This document shows positions 26,871 through 35,401 of a stretch of DNA of 64,000 nucleotides, piece by piece. How positions within the stretch are numbered: position 1 is the stretch's first letter; every line of letters starts with the position of its first letter. Source of the DNA: Streptomyces griseoluteus (GTDB taxonomy: Bacteria; Actinomycetota; Actinomycetes; Streptomycetales; Streptomycetaceae); the NCBI RefSeq assembly GCF_004784465.1, contig NZ_SRRU01000013.1:96301-160300 (forward strand), given 5' to 3'. The notes beneath the pieces are model-generated. The model ran no database searches and was not told where the DNA came from. It saw only the letters and a program-made list of their open reading frames with translations. The translations under genes were made by a program, and so were the position numbers.

Positions 26871-28889
26871 CTACGCGGTGGCACGTACCACGTCCACGTC
26901 GTCCGCCCGGACGTATGCCAGTCGGTGGCCGAACTGGATCTCGTAGTACAGGGCTCGTCCCTTCACGAATCGGCCGGGCAAGGCGCTGTCGACGTCCGAG
27001 GGCTCGAAGTACTCGCCCCTGACGGTGCCCCGCGTCGCATACCGCTGGCCGGCGAGGAACTCGTAGGGGAGTGGTGAGTCGGGCTGCACGGCGGTGCCGT
27101 CGGGGTACGCCGAATCCTCGGGTCTGGCGCGTCCGTACACGGGGATGTCGGGCAGTCCGGGTTTTGGCGTGACCATCCGGCCGACGCTGCCGACCGCTGT
27201 GGGGTGCGCCGACGGGTTCCTGAACCATGCCTTCTGGCCCAGGTACCAGATGGCGGTCCAGTCGCCGCGGCGCTGGGCGACCGCGTAGGTCTGCCCCGTG
27301 GAGACGCGCGACGTCATGTCGTAGACGCCGATGGTGGAGTCCTCGCCGTCAGGACGCTTGCCCACGTCCTGAACCAGTGGGGCACGCTCACTCGGCTCGG
27401 TGTACAGACGCACGGCGCTGGATCCGTGCGGGGCGCAGAGCTTGGCCTGCCCCGTGCACCCCGTATATTCCGGCCTGTTCGTTGCGAAGTCGGGAAGAAC
27501 GGTCACCAGTTCGCTGTTCGGGCCGGCCGTCGCGCGCAGGGGTGAGCCCAGGAGGTCGAAGTAGTGCCGCCAGTCCCAATAGGGGCCCGGGTCCTCGTGC
27601 ATGTCGGGGATGCTGGCGGTCACTGGGCCGGGCACGTCCTCATGGCCGATGATGTGCTGCCGGTCCAGCGGAATGGCGTACTTCTTGGCGAGGTACGACA
27701 CCAGGCGGGCCGACGACTGGTACATCTGCTCCGTGTACCAGGTGTCCGGCTGGGCGAGGAACCCTTCGTGCTCGACGCCGATCGAGCGGGCGTTGAAGTC
27801 TTGGTTTCCGGAGTGCCAGCCGATGTCCTTGGTCCTGAGGTGCTGCGTCACCTGACCGTCGCCGGAGCGGATCGTGTAGTGCCAAGACGCCTCGGACGGA
27901 GTCTGCACCGTCTGGAACATGGTGTTCTGGGTGTCCTCTGTGTCGTGGATGACGACGTACTCGATCTTCAGGTCCGCGGGACGGTCGGCCACGTCATGGT
28001 TGCCGTACCGATTGTCGCCGTACAACACGCGCGGGGCTGGAAGCCAACCGCACGCGAGGGTCGCCGGACACTCGACCCCGGTGCCGGCATCGCTCTTGGC
28101 GTTGGCCTCGGGGCCGTTCCCGGCCGCCGACATTTCCCGCGGCGGTACGGCCTCCCTCTCCGTGGTGCCCGGTCGCACTCCGGGGCTCGCCGCGAGGGTC
28201 ACCCGCTGCCCCGTGTCCGTGGTGCGCTGCGCACCCTTACGGATCACCTCGAACACGTTGTCGGCATACGTCGCCGCAGCCACGCTGTCGGTCGACCCGG
28301 AGAAGCGCGCCACCGCTCCCCACCATTCGGCCGGATCCGCACCGAGCGGCCTGCCCAGCTCTCGCTGCGTCGCCGCCAGGAGCGCGGCGCCGCCACGTAC
28401 GTTCTCGACGGCGTCCGTGCGCAGCCTGACCGACGGAACACCCAGAAGTCCGGCAGCTCGCTCCAGCGTCGCCACCTGATTGAAGAAACCTTTCTTCACC
28501 ATAGGCGCGCCTTGGGAGGCCGGTGGGTCCGCCGACGACGCCGACGGCCCTGGCGCGGAGCGGTACACCGCGCCACCAGGTGCTCCGGCAAGCGCCGCGC
28601 GCACGTCGGTGAGGTGCATCGGCCCATAGCCGCCGATGACGCTCGGAGCGCCTGCGTGCGCGTCCCACCGGGACTCCATGTACGACACGCCGAGGAGCAC
28701 GCTCCGCGGCACCCGGAACTCGGCGGCTGCGTCGGAAAAGGCCCGCTGCAGCCGGATCACGGAACCCCCGTCGTGCGGACCGCCCGGCGGCCAACTGGCC
28801 AGCAGAGGCGTTATCAGCGCAGCCGCCGCGATCACGCATGCCGTCCGGTACAGATGCCTCACGGCGCGGCGAATGTCAGATCCTCCCAT
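26871..28889 (-). CDS. Secreted N-acetylmuramoyl-L-alanine amidase with N-terminal lysozyme-like domain
   Basis: This is a 672-residue exported protein. A perfect GGAGGT site lies six bases before ATG 28889. The signal segment is RTACVIAAAALITPLLAS. Residues about 50-215 look like a transglycosylase/lysozyme-type helical domain (VLLGVSYMESRWDAHAG, YGPMHLTDV, NVRGGAALLAA). Residues about 300-445 are an amidase-2 zinc domain (EYVVIHDTEDTQ, SIGVEHEGF, HIIGHEDVPG, HEDPGPYWDW). The rest holds SH3-like segments that should bind the wall. Same architecture as the gene at 53309 but longer and diverged. It probably cuts the peptide from glycan during growth or competition. Confidence 0.87.
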   Translation of the reverse strand: MGGSDIRRAVRHLYRTACVIAAAALITPLLASWPPGGPHDGGSVIRLQRAFSDAAAEFRVPRSVLLGVSYMESRWDAHAGAPSVIGGYGPMHLTDVRAALAGAPGGAVYRSAPGPSASSADPPASQGAPMVKKGFFNQVATLERAAGLLGVPSVRLRTDAVENVRGGAALLAATQRELGRPLGADPAEWWGAVARFSGSTDSVAAATYADNVFEVIRKGAQRTTDTGQRVTLAASPGVRPGTTEREAVPPREMSAAGNGPEANAKSDAGTGVECPATLACGWLPAPRVLYGDNRYGNHDVADRPADLKIEYVVIHDTEDTQNTMFQTVQTPSEASWHYTIRSGDGQVTQHLRTKDIGWHSGNQDFNARSIGVEHEGFLAQPDTWYTEQMYQSSARLVSYLAKKYAIPLDRQHIIGHEDVPGPVTASIPDMHEDPGPYWDWRHYFDLLGSPLRATAGPNSELVTVLPDFATNRPEYTGCTGQAKLCAPHGSSAVRLYTEPSERAPLVQDVGKRPDGEDSTIGVYDMTSRVSTGQTYAVAQRRGDWTAIWYLGQKAWFRNPSAHPTAVGSVGRMVTPKPGLPDIPVYGRARPEDSAYPDGTAVQPDSPLPYEFLAGQRYATRGTVRGEYFEPSDVDSALPGRFVKGRALYYEIQFGHRLAYVRADDVDVVRATA

Positions 28890-29233
28890 GCGGGACCTCC
28901 TGTAAGAGCCGGGGGCGACGCGGGCGCGACGAAGCACCCGCGGGCAGCACGAGATCCGCGGCAGGCGGCTCCCCGTGGATCTGCCCAACAGCGCCGGGAC
29001 AAGGGAACTTGTGCCCGAGGCGGCCGCTCCTCCACGTTCTCCCGGCTCCCGCGCGTCGGCTTGCCAAGCGTCACTGGCGCGGCCTAGTTGTGCGCTCGGT
29101 GCCACCCGGTCGGCGGCCCGGCGCCCGCTGCTGCCGAACGACGCGATGGTGCCGTACGCGGTGCGGCGCGGACTGGAGTCGGCAGTCGGCGACCGCGTCG
29201 TGCGGGCCACCGAGCGGCTGGCTGCGATCCATC
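28890..29233. other. Gene-less stretch upstream of the amidase
   Basis: This stretch contains the amidase promoter region and, on the plus strand, decayed sequence leading into the recombinase remnant. A short frame around 29120-29230 (AMVPYAVRRGLESAVGDRVV) looks protein-like but is not connected to a start or to the next fragment. Confidence 0.4.
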
Positions 29234-29527
29234 CGCGAGTCGACGCTGGAAGGGCTCGACACCGCGGCCCGCAAGGGCAAGCACGGCGGCCGGCCGCCGG
29301 TCATCACCGACGACATGCTCCACACCCTGCTCCGGCGCCGCGCGGGCGGCGAGTGCGTCGAGCAGATCCAGCTCGACCTGATCATCCCCACCGTCAAGCG
29401 CAAGGGAGGGAACCCCTCCGTCGCCGGCATCTACCGGGCGGTCGCCGAGCCCGCCAAACGCGAACGGCTGAAGTCTGCCGACGCCGACGCCTCTCAGCGA
29501 ATGCCGCCCGCTCCGAGCAGCAGGTAG
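29234..29527 (+). pseudogene. C-terminal remnant of a serine site-specific recombinase
   Basis: About 97 codons remain. TLEGLDTAARKGKHGGRPP is the hinge and DNA-binding start typical of resolvase/invertase proteins. A helix-turn-helix-like part follows (VITDDMLHTLLRRRAGGECVE ... PSVAGIYRAVAE). The catalytic N-terminal domain with the active serine is absent, and no start codon or ribosome site suits this piece. It marks an old mobile-element insertion. Confidence 0.7.
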
Positions 29528-29691
29528 TGCGTGACGCGCGTGAGCTTTCTCCGGGGCAACGTCCAGGGCGGTGCCGAGGACCTTCCCGTGGAGAGAGCCC
29601 CACCGCAGGCGAACGTAATTGAACGTGGGCCATTGAGCACCCAGAGCTAGGCTGTCGGTGGAGCTAGGCGGCGAAGAGGGGGGTTCCGCAC

Positions 29692-30234
29692 ATGAGCGGG
29701 GTCGTGACGGCGGTCAGCAGCAACAGCGAGTACTCGTTCACGAAGCCGAACCGGGAGAGCATCACCCTGCTCGCCGGCCTCGGTGTCGAAGGCGACGTTC
29801 ACGCCGGTGTGACGGTCAAGCACCGCTCGCGTGTCGCCCAGGACCCCACCCAGCCGAACCTGCGCCAGGTCCACCTCATCCACGAAGAACTCTTCACCGA
29901 AGTCAGTGCGACAGGTTTCCGGGTGGCCCCCGGCGAACTCGGAGAGAACATCACCACCCGCGGCATTGACCTGCTCAGTCTTCCGGTGGGCACGCTGCTG
30001 CGCATCGGCGCTCAAGCCGTGGTCGAGGTGACGGGTCTGCGGAATCCCTGCCTGCAGATCGACAACTTCCAGGAGGGACTGCTGAAGCAGGTCGTTGGCC
30101 GCGATGACCTGGGCAACATCGTGCGCAAGGCCGGAATCATGAGCATCGTGGCGGAGGGCGGCCTGGTGCGCCCTGGAGACATGATCAAAGTGGAGCTGCC
30201 GGACAAGCCGCATCGGCCGCTGGACCGCGTCTGA
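29692..30234 (+). CDS. MOSC-domain protein
   Basis: This is a 180-residue stand-alone MOSC domain (C-terminal domain of molybdenum cofactor sulfurases, YiiM-like). Motifs: GLGVEGDVHAG (residues 29-39), FRVAPGELGENITTRGIDL (about 82-100) and the family cysteine in VTGLRNPCLQIDNF (about residue 121). MOSC proteins carry or transfer sulfur or handle Moco-linked ligands such as N-hydroxylated substrates. ATG start with weak GGGG upstream. Neighbours do not define its role. Confidence 0.9.
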   Translation: MSGVVTAVSSNSEYSFTKPNRESITLLAGLGVEGDVHAGVTVKHRSRVAQDPTQPNLRQVHLIHEELFTEVSATGFRVAPGELGENITTRGIDLLSLPVGTLLRIGAQAVVEVTGLRNPCLQIDNFQEGLLKQVVGRDDLGNIVRKAGIMSIVAEGGLVRPGDMIKVELPDKPHRPLDRV

Positions 30235-30720
30235 CAAACCGTTCCAGCGGGGCACCAGACGGAGACGTCTCCCGCGAGTGGTGACACACTCAGCCGCTAC
30301 GAGGTACGCGCCGACCTGCACCTCGGCCTCCTTCAACTCGCCTGCAGGGGTGGCCCATCGTGTCGCACGGCCCTGAAGTCGTTGTGGTCGGAAGCGCGCG
30401 GGTTCCCGGTACCCGGAACGTTGGTAAGCCCGGACCTGCATGCCAGCTGATGGCTGCGGCGGTCCCACGCGCGGGGTCCGGCCTCGCTGACGGGACAAGG
30501 GCGAGCGAAGCCGGGATCGGCCAGGAGGATCGGGAGGACGACGGCTGATCTGAAAGCGCATCCTGCCTGGGACTTCGACTTCAACGACGGCGATGAACTC
30601 ACCCGGCGACCGCCCTGACAAGCTGCTCTGTACGATCACCGCATACTGGGCGCTGGTCCGCCTGTCCTGTGCGGAGATCAGCAAGTGGTGCCTTGTCCGG
30701 ATAGTTGAGGGAGTTGGCGG
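30235..30720. other. 486-base stretch without an intact gene
   Basis: Only short frames are seen. Around 30549-30620 a plus-strand tail reads HPAWDFDFNDGDELTRRPP then stop, which looks like the end of a lost protein. The final bases supply GAGGGA as ribosome site for the gene at 30721. Confidence 0.4.
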
Positions 30721-31239
30721 GTGTCCGCTTTGGACTTCTACGCTCACGTCGCCGTTGGCGGTGAGGTCCTGGGAGTTGGCCTCGGTGCCGGCCCGGAAGC
30801 CTGGGAGGCCGCCCTGGGGGCGACATGCCTCGATGTTCCCGGTGGTGGCCTACTGCGGCGGGACTATGGGCTCGTGGACATCAACTTTTCGCCGGACCGG
30901 CCTGGGCGGCAAGGGCAGATGTCGTGCTTGGGCTTCGGCGTGAAGATCCACCGGCTGTTGTACGACCAGTCCCCGAGCACCGTGCCGTCCCCGCTCTCTC
31001 GGGAGTACGGGAGATTCGCACCCAGAGTCCCCTTCAAGGACCTGCAAAACGCCATCCTGGCCCTGGGCCACACGATCGAACTCGACAAGCACACCACGTC
31101 GAGTGACATGGACTGCTACCGCGTATCGGCGTCCGCCGCCCGCATCCACGTCGTCGCTGACCCTGACCCCTACGGGTCAGGCGACCCAGATCTACACGGA
31201 CATCAGCGAGGCGACGTCTGGTCCGTCGACGTGTGGTGA
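30721..31239 (+). CDS. Hypothetical protein
   Basis: This is a 172-residue cytoplasmic protein with no signal or membrane segment. GTG start follows GAGGGAGTTGGCGG. It shows repeated GGG-type turns and acidic patches (GGGLLRRDYGLVDINFSPDR, LAHTIELDKHTTSSDMDCY region, ending GDVWSVDVW). Acidic, single-domain proteins of this style in streptomycetes often resemble immunity proteins of the SMI1/SUKH or Imm type, but no toxin gene is beside it, so this is only a possibility. Confidence 0.65.
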   Translation: MSALDFYAHVAVGGEVLGVGLGAGPEAWEAALGATCLDVPGGGLLRRDYGLVDINFSPDRPGRQGQMSCLGFGVKIHRLLYDQSPSTVPSPLSREYGRFAPRVPFKDLQNAILALGHTIELDKHTTSSDMDCYRVSASAARIHVVADPDPYGSGDPDLHGHQRGDVWSVDVW

Positions 31240-31335
31240 CCGGCCGGCGACCTCCCAGCAGCGTCCGTGACATCTTTTCGCCCCGGCGGTGGCCGCGACG
31301 ACGGCGAGGCAGAAGGACGGTGTGCGCTCCGACCC

Positions 31336-31654
31336 TCACGTCAGCGGGATGGCGCGGCAGGCGGCGGCGTCCGCGCTGGCCTTCTCCCGCATGCTCCACA
31401 GCCAGTCCTCGTCCGGAAGCGGGAGGAGTCCTTGCATCCGTGGCACTTCCATTGGTTCTTCTGGTGCTCTCAGCCTCCGGTGACGTCGACGAAGGAGCCA
31501 CCGACGGTCACGTAGCGGATCCGGAGGTCCTTGGGCCGGTCGGGCTCGGTGCAGGCGGCGGTGCGAACGGCGGGTCGCAGCGGCCCTGGGTGCGCAGCGG
31601 AAGACAGAAGTCGTAGCGCCTGTGGCACTCGCGGCAGGTCTGCCGGGCGGCCAT
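31336..31654 (-). pseudogene. Decayed small gene in three frames
   Basis: Read on the minus strand, protein-like pieces follow one another in different frames: MAARQTCRECHRRYDFC (zinc-ribbon-like cysteines) from 31654, then KDLRIRYVTVGGSFVDVTGG to 31470, then EEPMEVPRMQGLLPLPDEDW to 31336. Two frame changes would join them. The plausible alternative is a real 48-residue protein at 31508-31654 followed by non-coding DNA. Confidence 0.4.
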
Positions 31655-31927
31655 CGCCTGATCGGAGCGCCCACTGATGAGCGAGCGTGGGTGCGCGCTT
31701 GGGCGTGGCCAGGTCGACACGGGGCAGGAAGCCGCGGGTGAGGTGGGTGCACGACCACTGCGGCCGGGTCGCGCGCAGCTGGCGGCGCAGGATCGTCGAC
31801 CGGGCCCTCGTTGCCGCAGGGGCTGAGGCCCAAGTCCCTCTCCCCGGCACCGCTCGTGACCGGAGACATCGAGGTGACTGCGGGGTACGGAGAATCAAGT
31901 CGAACCTACGGGATACCCCACAACCGG
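31655..31927. other. Non-coding interval before hairpin
   Basis: No supported gene. With the decayed gene at 31336 this makes nearly 690 bases without an intact coding sequence. Confidence 0.4.
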
Positions 31928-31958
31928 CGCCCCCGGTCCGCCGGGCGGACCGGGGGCG
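31928..31958. terminator. Strong hairpin downstream of secreted-protein gene
   Basis: A perfect 15-bp inverted repeat, CGCCCCCGGTCCGCC and its complement, is separated by one base, so the practical loop is about five bases. It lies 16 bases past the stop of the minus-strand gene. No T run is present, as is common in high-GC genomes. Confidence 0.75.
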
Positions 31959-31974
31959 TTCCGTCTGGGAGTTC

Positions 31975-32397
31975 TCAGTCCTTGTCGTAGTACCAGCCGG
32001 TGCAGAAGCTCGCCCCGTTGAACCGGGCGCACGCCCGCATGGAGTAGTGCAGGTTGTTCAGATCGTTGGAAAACCGGCTGTTGAACGGGCCGCACTGGGT
32101 CCAGTTCTTGCCGCCGTCGGTGGAGCGGTCCACCCAGGTCTGGTCGCCGGACCGGTAGCCGCTCCGGATCGCGGCGAACGAGTGGTCGCTCAGCCTCTGG
32201 TTGACGAGAGCGATCTTCACCGTCCGCCCGCCGTGTGTCACGGTTCGCGTCTTGACGTCATGATCGGCGATCCCGTTGCCCGGCCAGCTGCCGCAGTTCG
32301 TGCCCGCCGCGGCGGTCGGTGCCCCGACCACAAGCAGGGGCAGGGCAAGAGACGCCCCCGCGAGAATCGCACCGGTACTTCGCCGGATGTTCGACAC
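31975..32397 (-). CDS. Small secreted protein, function unknown
   Basis: This is a 140-residue exported protein. GTG 32397 gives the signal RRSTGAILAGASLALPLLVVGAPTAAAG. The mature domain of about 105 residues has four cysteines (NCGSWP, QCGPF, RACARF, SFCTGW) and many aromatics (WVDRSTDGGKNW, HYSMRAC). Its overall size and disulfide pattern resemble small extracellular inhibitors or hydrolase-like proteins, but no family motif is certain. Ends at a strong hairpin. Confidence 0.8.
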   Translation of the reverse strand: MSNIRRSTGAILAGASLALPLLVVGAPTAAAGTNCGSWPGNGIADHDVKTRTVTHGGRTVKIALVNQRLSDHSFAAIRSGYRSGDQTWVDRSTDGGKNWTQCGPFNSRFSNDLNNLHYSMRACARFNGASFCTGWYYDKD

Positions 32398-32717
32398 TAG
32401 TAACCGTCCTCTCTGGACCTGGATGGGAGAGACGACACCGGACGGCCCGAAGGCGCGTCCCGGCGTCCCGGACAGTCTTGCCCCAGCGGCGCAACCCCGT
32501 CCTTGTCGTGGAGCGCCAGACGTTTGTCGGCGAGTGCCAGCCACCCGCCGGGCCCCGGCCGCCGCGACGCCACGCCCGGGCGCCGGACACCACCGCGTCG
32601 GAGCCGGGCGTAGGCGACGGGTGGCCGGCGTCTCCGCTCCGGACCCGACCTGGCCCGCAACCCTCGCGCGGCCACGCCCGTCTCAGTGGACGACCGCGTT
32701 ACCCCGGGGGAGTGCAG

Positions 32718-33701
32718 ATGTACAGCGTGATCGACTTGGACGGACTTCCAGCGGCCGACCGTTTCTCGTTCTGGTGGGAGGCCGTCGCACGCTCGGTGGT
32801 GCCGGTCCACGCCTCCAGCGAGGACGCGCCCAGCTTCTGGGCCGAAATGACGTCGGTGGACCTCAGAGGGATACAGATCTCCAGGGTGCGCTGTCTCTCC
32901 TTCGAGGCGCGCCGGACACCGCGGCTGATCCGCCGCGCCGACCTCGGCCTGCTGCAACTGTCGCTCACCCTCCAGGGACGGTCAGGGATCGAGCAGGAGG
33001 ACCGTCAGGCGTCGCTCGCCCCGACCGATATGGTCCTGTACGACACCTCCGTACCCTTCCGGGCGTGGACCCTCCCCGAGGTCACGGCGGACGGAATCGT
33101 GGTGCAGTTCCCCCGCGAAGCCCTGCCACTGTCCGCCGGCGCCGTCCGGTGCCTCACCGCCCGCCGACTGCCCGGGCGCAGCGGGATAGGCGCGTTGCTG
33201 GCGACTACCGTGCGGCAGGCCCTGCGGCAGGCTCCCGCCCTCACTCGCGCCGACGCCGGCCGCCTGTCCGGGATCGTCGTAGATCTCGCTGCCGCCGTAC
33301 TGGCGCACGAGCTGGAATCCGGCCCGGAGACCATGCCGTCCTGTACCGGAGAAACGATGCTGCTGCGCGTGCGGGACTTCATCCTGCGGCACCTCACCGA
33401 CCCGGAGCTGTCGCCCGCGACCATCGCGGCCGCGCACAGCATGTCCGTGCGGTCGCTCCACCGGCTCTTCGAGGCGGAGGGGGCCACAGTCTCGGCCTGG
33501 ATCCGTGAACGCCGGCTGGAACACTGTCGCCGTGACCTCACGGACCCGCTGCGCGGACGGCAGCCGGTCCGGGCTGTGGCGGCCCGCTGGGGGTTCACCG
33601 ACCCGGCGAGCTTCAGCCGGGCCTTCCGCGGCGCGTACGGGCTGAGCCCGCAGGAGTACCGCAGGCAGTGGCTGGCGGGTGAGCTCTCCAGCGGCAGATG
33701 A
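32718..33701 (+). CDS. AraC-family transcriptional regulator (AraC-binding-like N-terminus)
   Basis: This is a 327-residue regulator. ATG 32718 follows GGGGGAGTGCAG. Residues about 10-185 match the AraC_binding_2 type (DRFSFWWEAVARSVVPVHAS, GLLQLSLTLQGRSGIEQ, ADGIVVQFPREALPL). Residues about 215-320 form the two-HTH domain (LSPATIAAAHSMSVRSLHRL, VRAVAARWGFTDPASFSRAF, YGLSPQEYR). No obvious partner lies next to it apart from the divergent secreted protein, 320 bases away. Confidence 0.9.
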   Translation: MYSVIDLDGLPAADRFSFWWEAVARSVVPVHASSEDAPSFWAEMTSVDLRGIQISRVRCLSFEARRTPRLIRRADLGLLQLSLTLQGRSGIEQEDRQASLAPTDMVLYDTSVPFRAWTLPEVTADGIVVQFPREALPLSAGAVRCLTARRLPGRSGIGALLATTVRQALRQAPALTRADAGRLSGIVVDLAAAVLAHELESGPETMPSCTGETMLLRVRDFILRHLTDPELSPATIAAAHSMSVRSLHRLFEAEGATVSAWIRERRLEHCRRDLTDPLRGRQPVRAVAARWGFTDPASFSRAFRGAYGLSPQEYRRQWLAGELSSGR

Positions 33702-33955
33702 CGGACCGTCTACGCGGCGACGCACACCGAGAGTTCGGGTGCCGGTAACAACCAAACCCCGGACTTGAAGGGAGGCCGACCGGAATACGGCTGGAACAGG
33801 GGGATCGCCGAGGTGAGCCCAGAAGCCGCGAATAGTTGCACTTGGAGGCGTCAGCCCTTCCGCCGGGCGCGCTTCTCAGCGCGGGCCTTGGCCAGGGCTG
33901 CCCGGTGGGTCTCCTCGACCCCCGACCACGTCACATGTCGAGACGGCGCCGGTCC
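33702..33955. other. Intergenic sequence before transposase remnant
   Basis: No intact gene. A minus-strand frame ending at 33851 finishes in KARAEKRARRKG, which could be the basic tail of a lost protein. Confidence 0.35.
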
Positions 33956-34190
33956 TCCATCTGCTCCTGCTGGGCCAGGCGACGCAGGCCCGACCGGCCG
34001 GCCACCTGTCGGCGACCCCACGGGATCACCTGCTTCCACGGCTGCTACTCGGTCGGCGACGACAAGCCGTGGGGCATCAACCGAAGACGCAAGGGCATCG
34101 ACCACACCTGGGCAGCCCTGCGCTCGGTCCGCGCCGCCCGACCCGATAGCACCCCCGATCTACGTGATCCTCGACAGTTGGACGCCATCG
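33956..34190 (+). pseudogene. IS630-family transposase remnant
   Basis: The fragment reads SCWARRRRPDRPATCRR, then GITCFHGCYSVGDD and INRRRKG, with AALRSVRAARPDS. After a frame change near 34150 it continues IYVILDS. This matches the central catalytic domain of IS630-type transposases (HGCYSVGDD, RAARP, IYVILDN). Both ends are missing. It is one of several transposase scars between 29 and 45 kb. Confidence 0.7.
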
Positions 34191-34238
34191 TCGGCCCTGT
34201 CCTGGACGGCCGCGCCCCGGCGGCCGACCGGGCCGGGG

Positions 34239-34769
34239 TCAGTCGGTGTCCGTCGACGGCTGCCCCGGCTCGTCCAGCTTGAACCGTCGTCGGATGTCCG
34301 GACGCCCGAGCAGCTTCCGCGGGTATCCGGGGCCGGGGCGCGGGGTTACGTTCTCCCAGGCCAGCGGCTCCTTGCAGTGCGAGCAGACCACCTCCCCGTG
34401 GGCGTCGTGGCCGCAGGTCTCGTGGCGGGTGACCACCGGTGGCCCGGCTTCGTCCGCCAGCCACCGGTCGCCCCAGCTGGTCATGGCGAGGATGACGCCG
34501 TAGAAGTCGCGGCCGGACTCGGTCAGCAGGTACTCGTGGCGGAGAGGCTGCGTCTCGTAGACGCGCTTCTCGATCAGTCCCGCCTCCACCAGTCTGCGCA
34601 GCCGCTCGGACAGCGTGTTGCGGGCGATGCCCAGCTCCTGCTGGAACTCGTCGAACCGGCGGATCCCGTAGAACGCCTCCCGCAGCACCAAGGGGGTCCA
34701 CCAGTCCCCGAGCAGATCCATGGTCCGGGCCACCGAGCAGGGCCAGTTCGCGAACGACGTACGCCTCAT
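34239..34769 (-). CDS. HxlR-family transcriptional regulator
   Basis: This is a 176-residue winged-helix protein. ATG 34769 is chosen because the family start RRTSFANWPCSVARTMDLLG with the conserved cysteine follows directly. The HTH segment is RRFDEFQQELGIARNTLSER with wing GLIEKRVYETQPLRHEYLLT. The C-terminal tail has a CGH...CSHC cluster that could bind zinc. It is divergent from the SRPBCC/F420 oxidoreductase pair with 119 bases between, so it is the likely repressor of that pair, responding to a redox or electrophile signal. Confidence 0.92.
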   Translation of the reverse strand: MRRTSFANWPCSVARTMDLLGDWWTPLVLREAFYGIRRFDEFQQELGIARNTLSERLRRLVEAGLIEKRVYETQPLRHEYLLTESGRDFYGVILAMTSWGDRWLADEAGPPVVTRHETCGHDAHGEVVCSHCKEPLAWENVTPRPGPGYPRKLLGRPDIRRRFKLDEPGQPSTDTD

Positions 34770-34779
34770 GAACCCCGAT

Positions 34780-34801
34780 GTTACGAGTCTTTCTACGAAA
34801 C
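34780..34801. promoter_or_regulatory. Imperfect inverted repeat in the HxlR divergent promoter
   Basis: GTTACGAG and CTACGAAAC form imperfect arms around a short centre just upstream of the HxlR start. Position and size suit an HxlR operator. Evidence is weak because the arms are not perfect. Confidence 0.3.
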
Positions 34802-34888
34802 TCAGCAGAAAACGGAGGCGTTCGACCTTGCGGGAGTGAGTCCTAATACGCAACTATGCAGGTCGTCGAGGGAAGGGAGTCAGGTGCC

Positions 34889-35401
34889 ATGGAGTGGACG
34901 GGACAGGTCTACGCGGACACCCCGACGGTCTCCGCCAGGACCTACATCGACGCACCCCCCGAGCGGTTGTGGAGGTACGTGAGCGACATCCACCTGATGC
35001 CCGAACTCAGCGCCGAGCTCCAGCGCGTCGAGTGGCTCGACGGCGCGGCCGGTCCCGGAACGGGCAACCGGTTCCGCGGGTGCAATGCCCACCCCGCCCT
35101 GGGCGACTGGGAGACGGTCAGCACCATCGTCGACTGCGAGGAGCCGCGCCGGTTCGCCTGGGCGGTGGGCGACCCCACCCACCCGATGAGCGTGTGGCGG
35201 TTCACGCTGCACCCGCAGGACGCCGGCACGGTGCTGGAGCAGTGGGCCCAGCTCGGACCGGCCCCGTCCGGGCTCAGCGTCGCGATCGCGGCCATGCCCG
35301 ACAAGGAGCAGAAGATCGTGTTCGTCCGGCTGCGCGAGTTCGAGACCGGCATCAGGTCCAACCTCGCCGCCATAAAGAACCTCGCCGAACGGGAGAAGTG
35401 A
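34889..35401 (+). CDS. SRPBCC-family (polyketide cyclase/START-like) protein
   Basis: This is a 170-residue helix-grip fold. Motifs: TYIDAPPERLWRYVSDIHLMPELSAE, GPGTGNRFRG, WETVSTIVDCEEPRRFAWAV and the long C-terminal helix. GAAGGGAG precedes the ATG. The fold binds hydrophobic small molecules and in this context may bind or cyclise a polyketide-like or aromatic ligand. Its TGA overlaps the ATG of the F420 oxidoreductase (TGATG), so the two are made together. Confidence 0.88.
   Translation: MEWTGQVYADTPTVSARTYIDAPPERLWRYVSDIHLMPELSAELQRVEWLDGAAGPGTGNRFRGCNAHPALGDWETVSTIVDCEEPRRFAWAVGDPTHPMSVWRFTLHPQDAGTVLEQWAQLGPAPSGLSVAIAAMPDKEQKIVFVRLREFETGIRSNLAAIKNLAEREK

Noticed and set aside
33765..34982. 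Plus-strand frame of 405 codons over the HxlR gene
   Set aside because: It contains the end of the IS630 remnant only at its start; the remainder is the reverse-strand shadow of HxlR.
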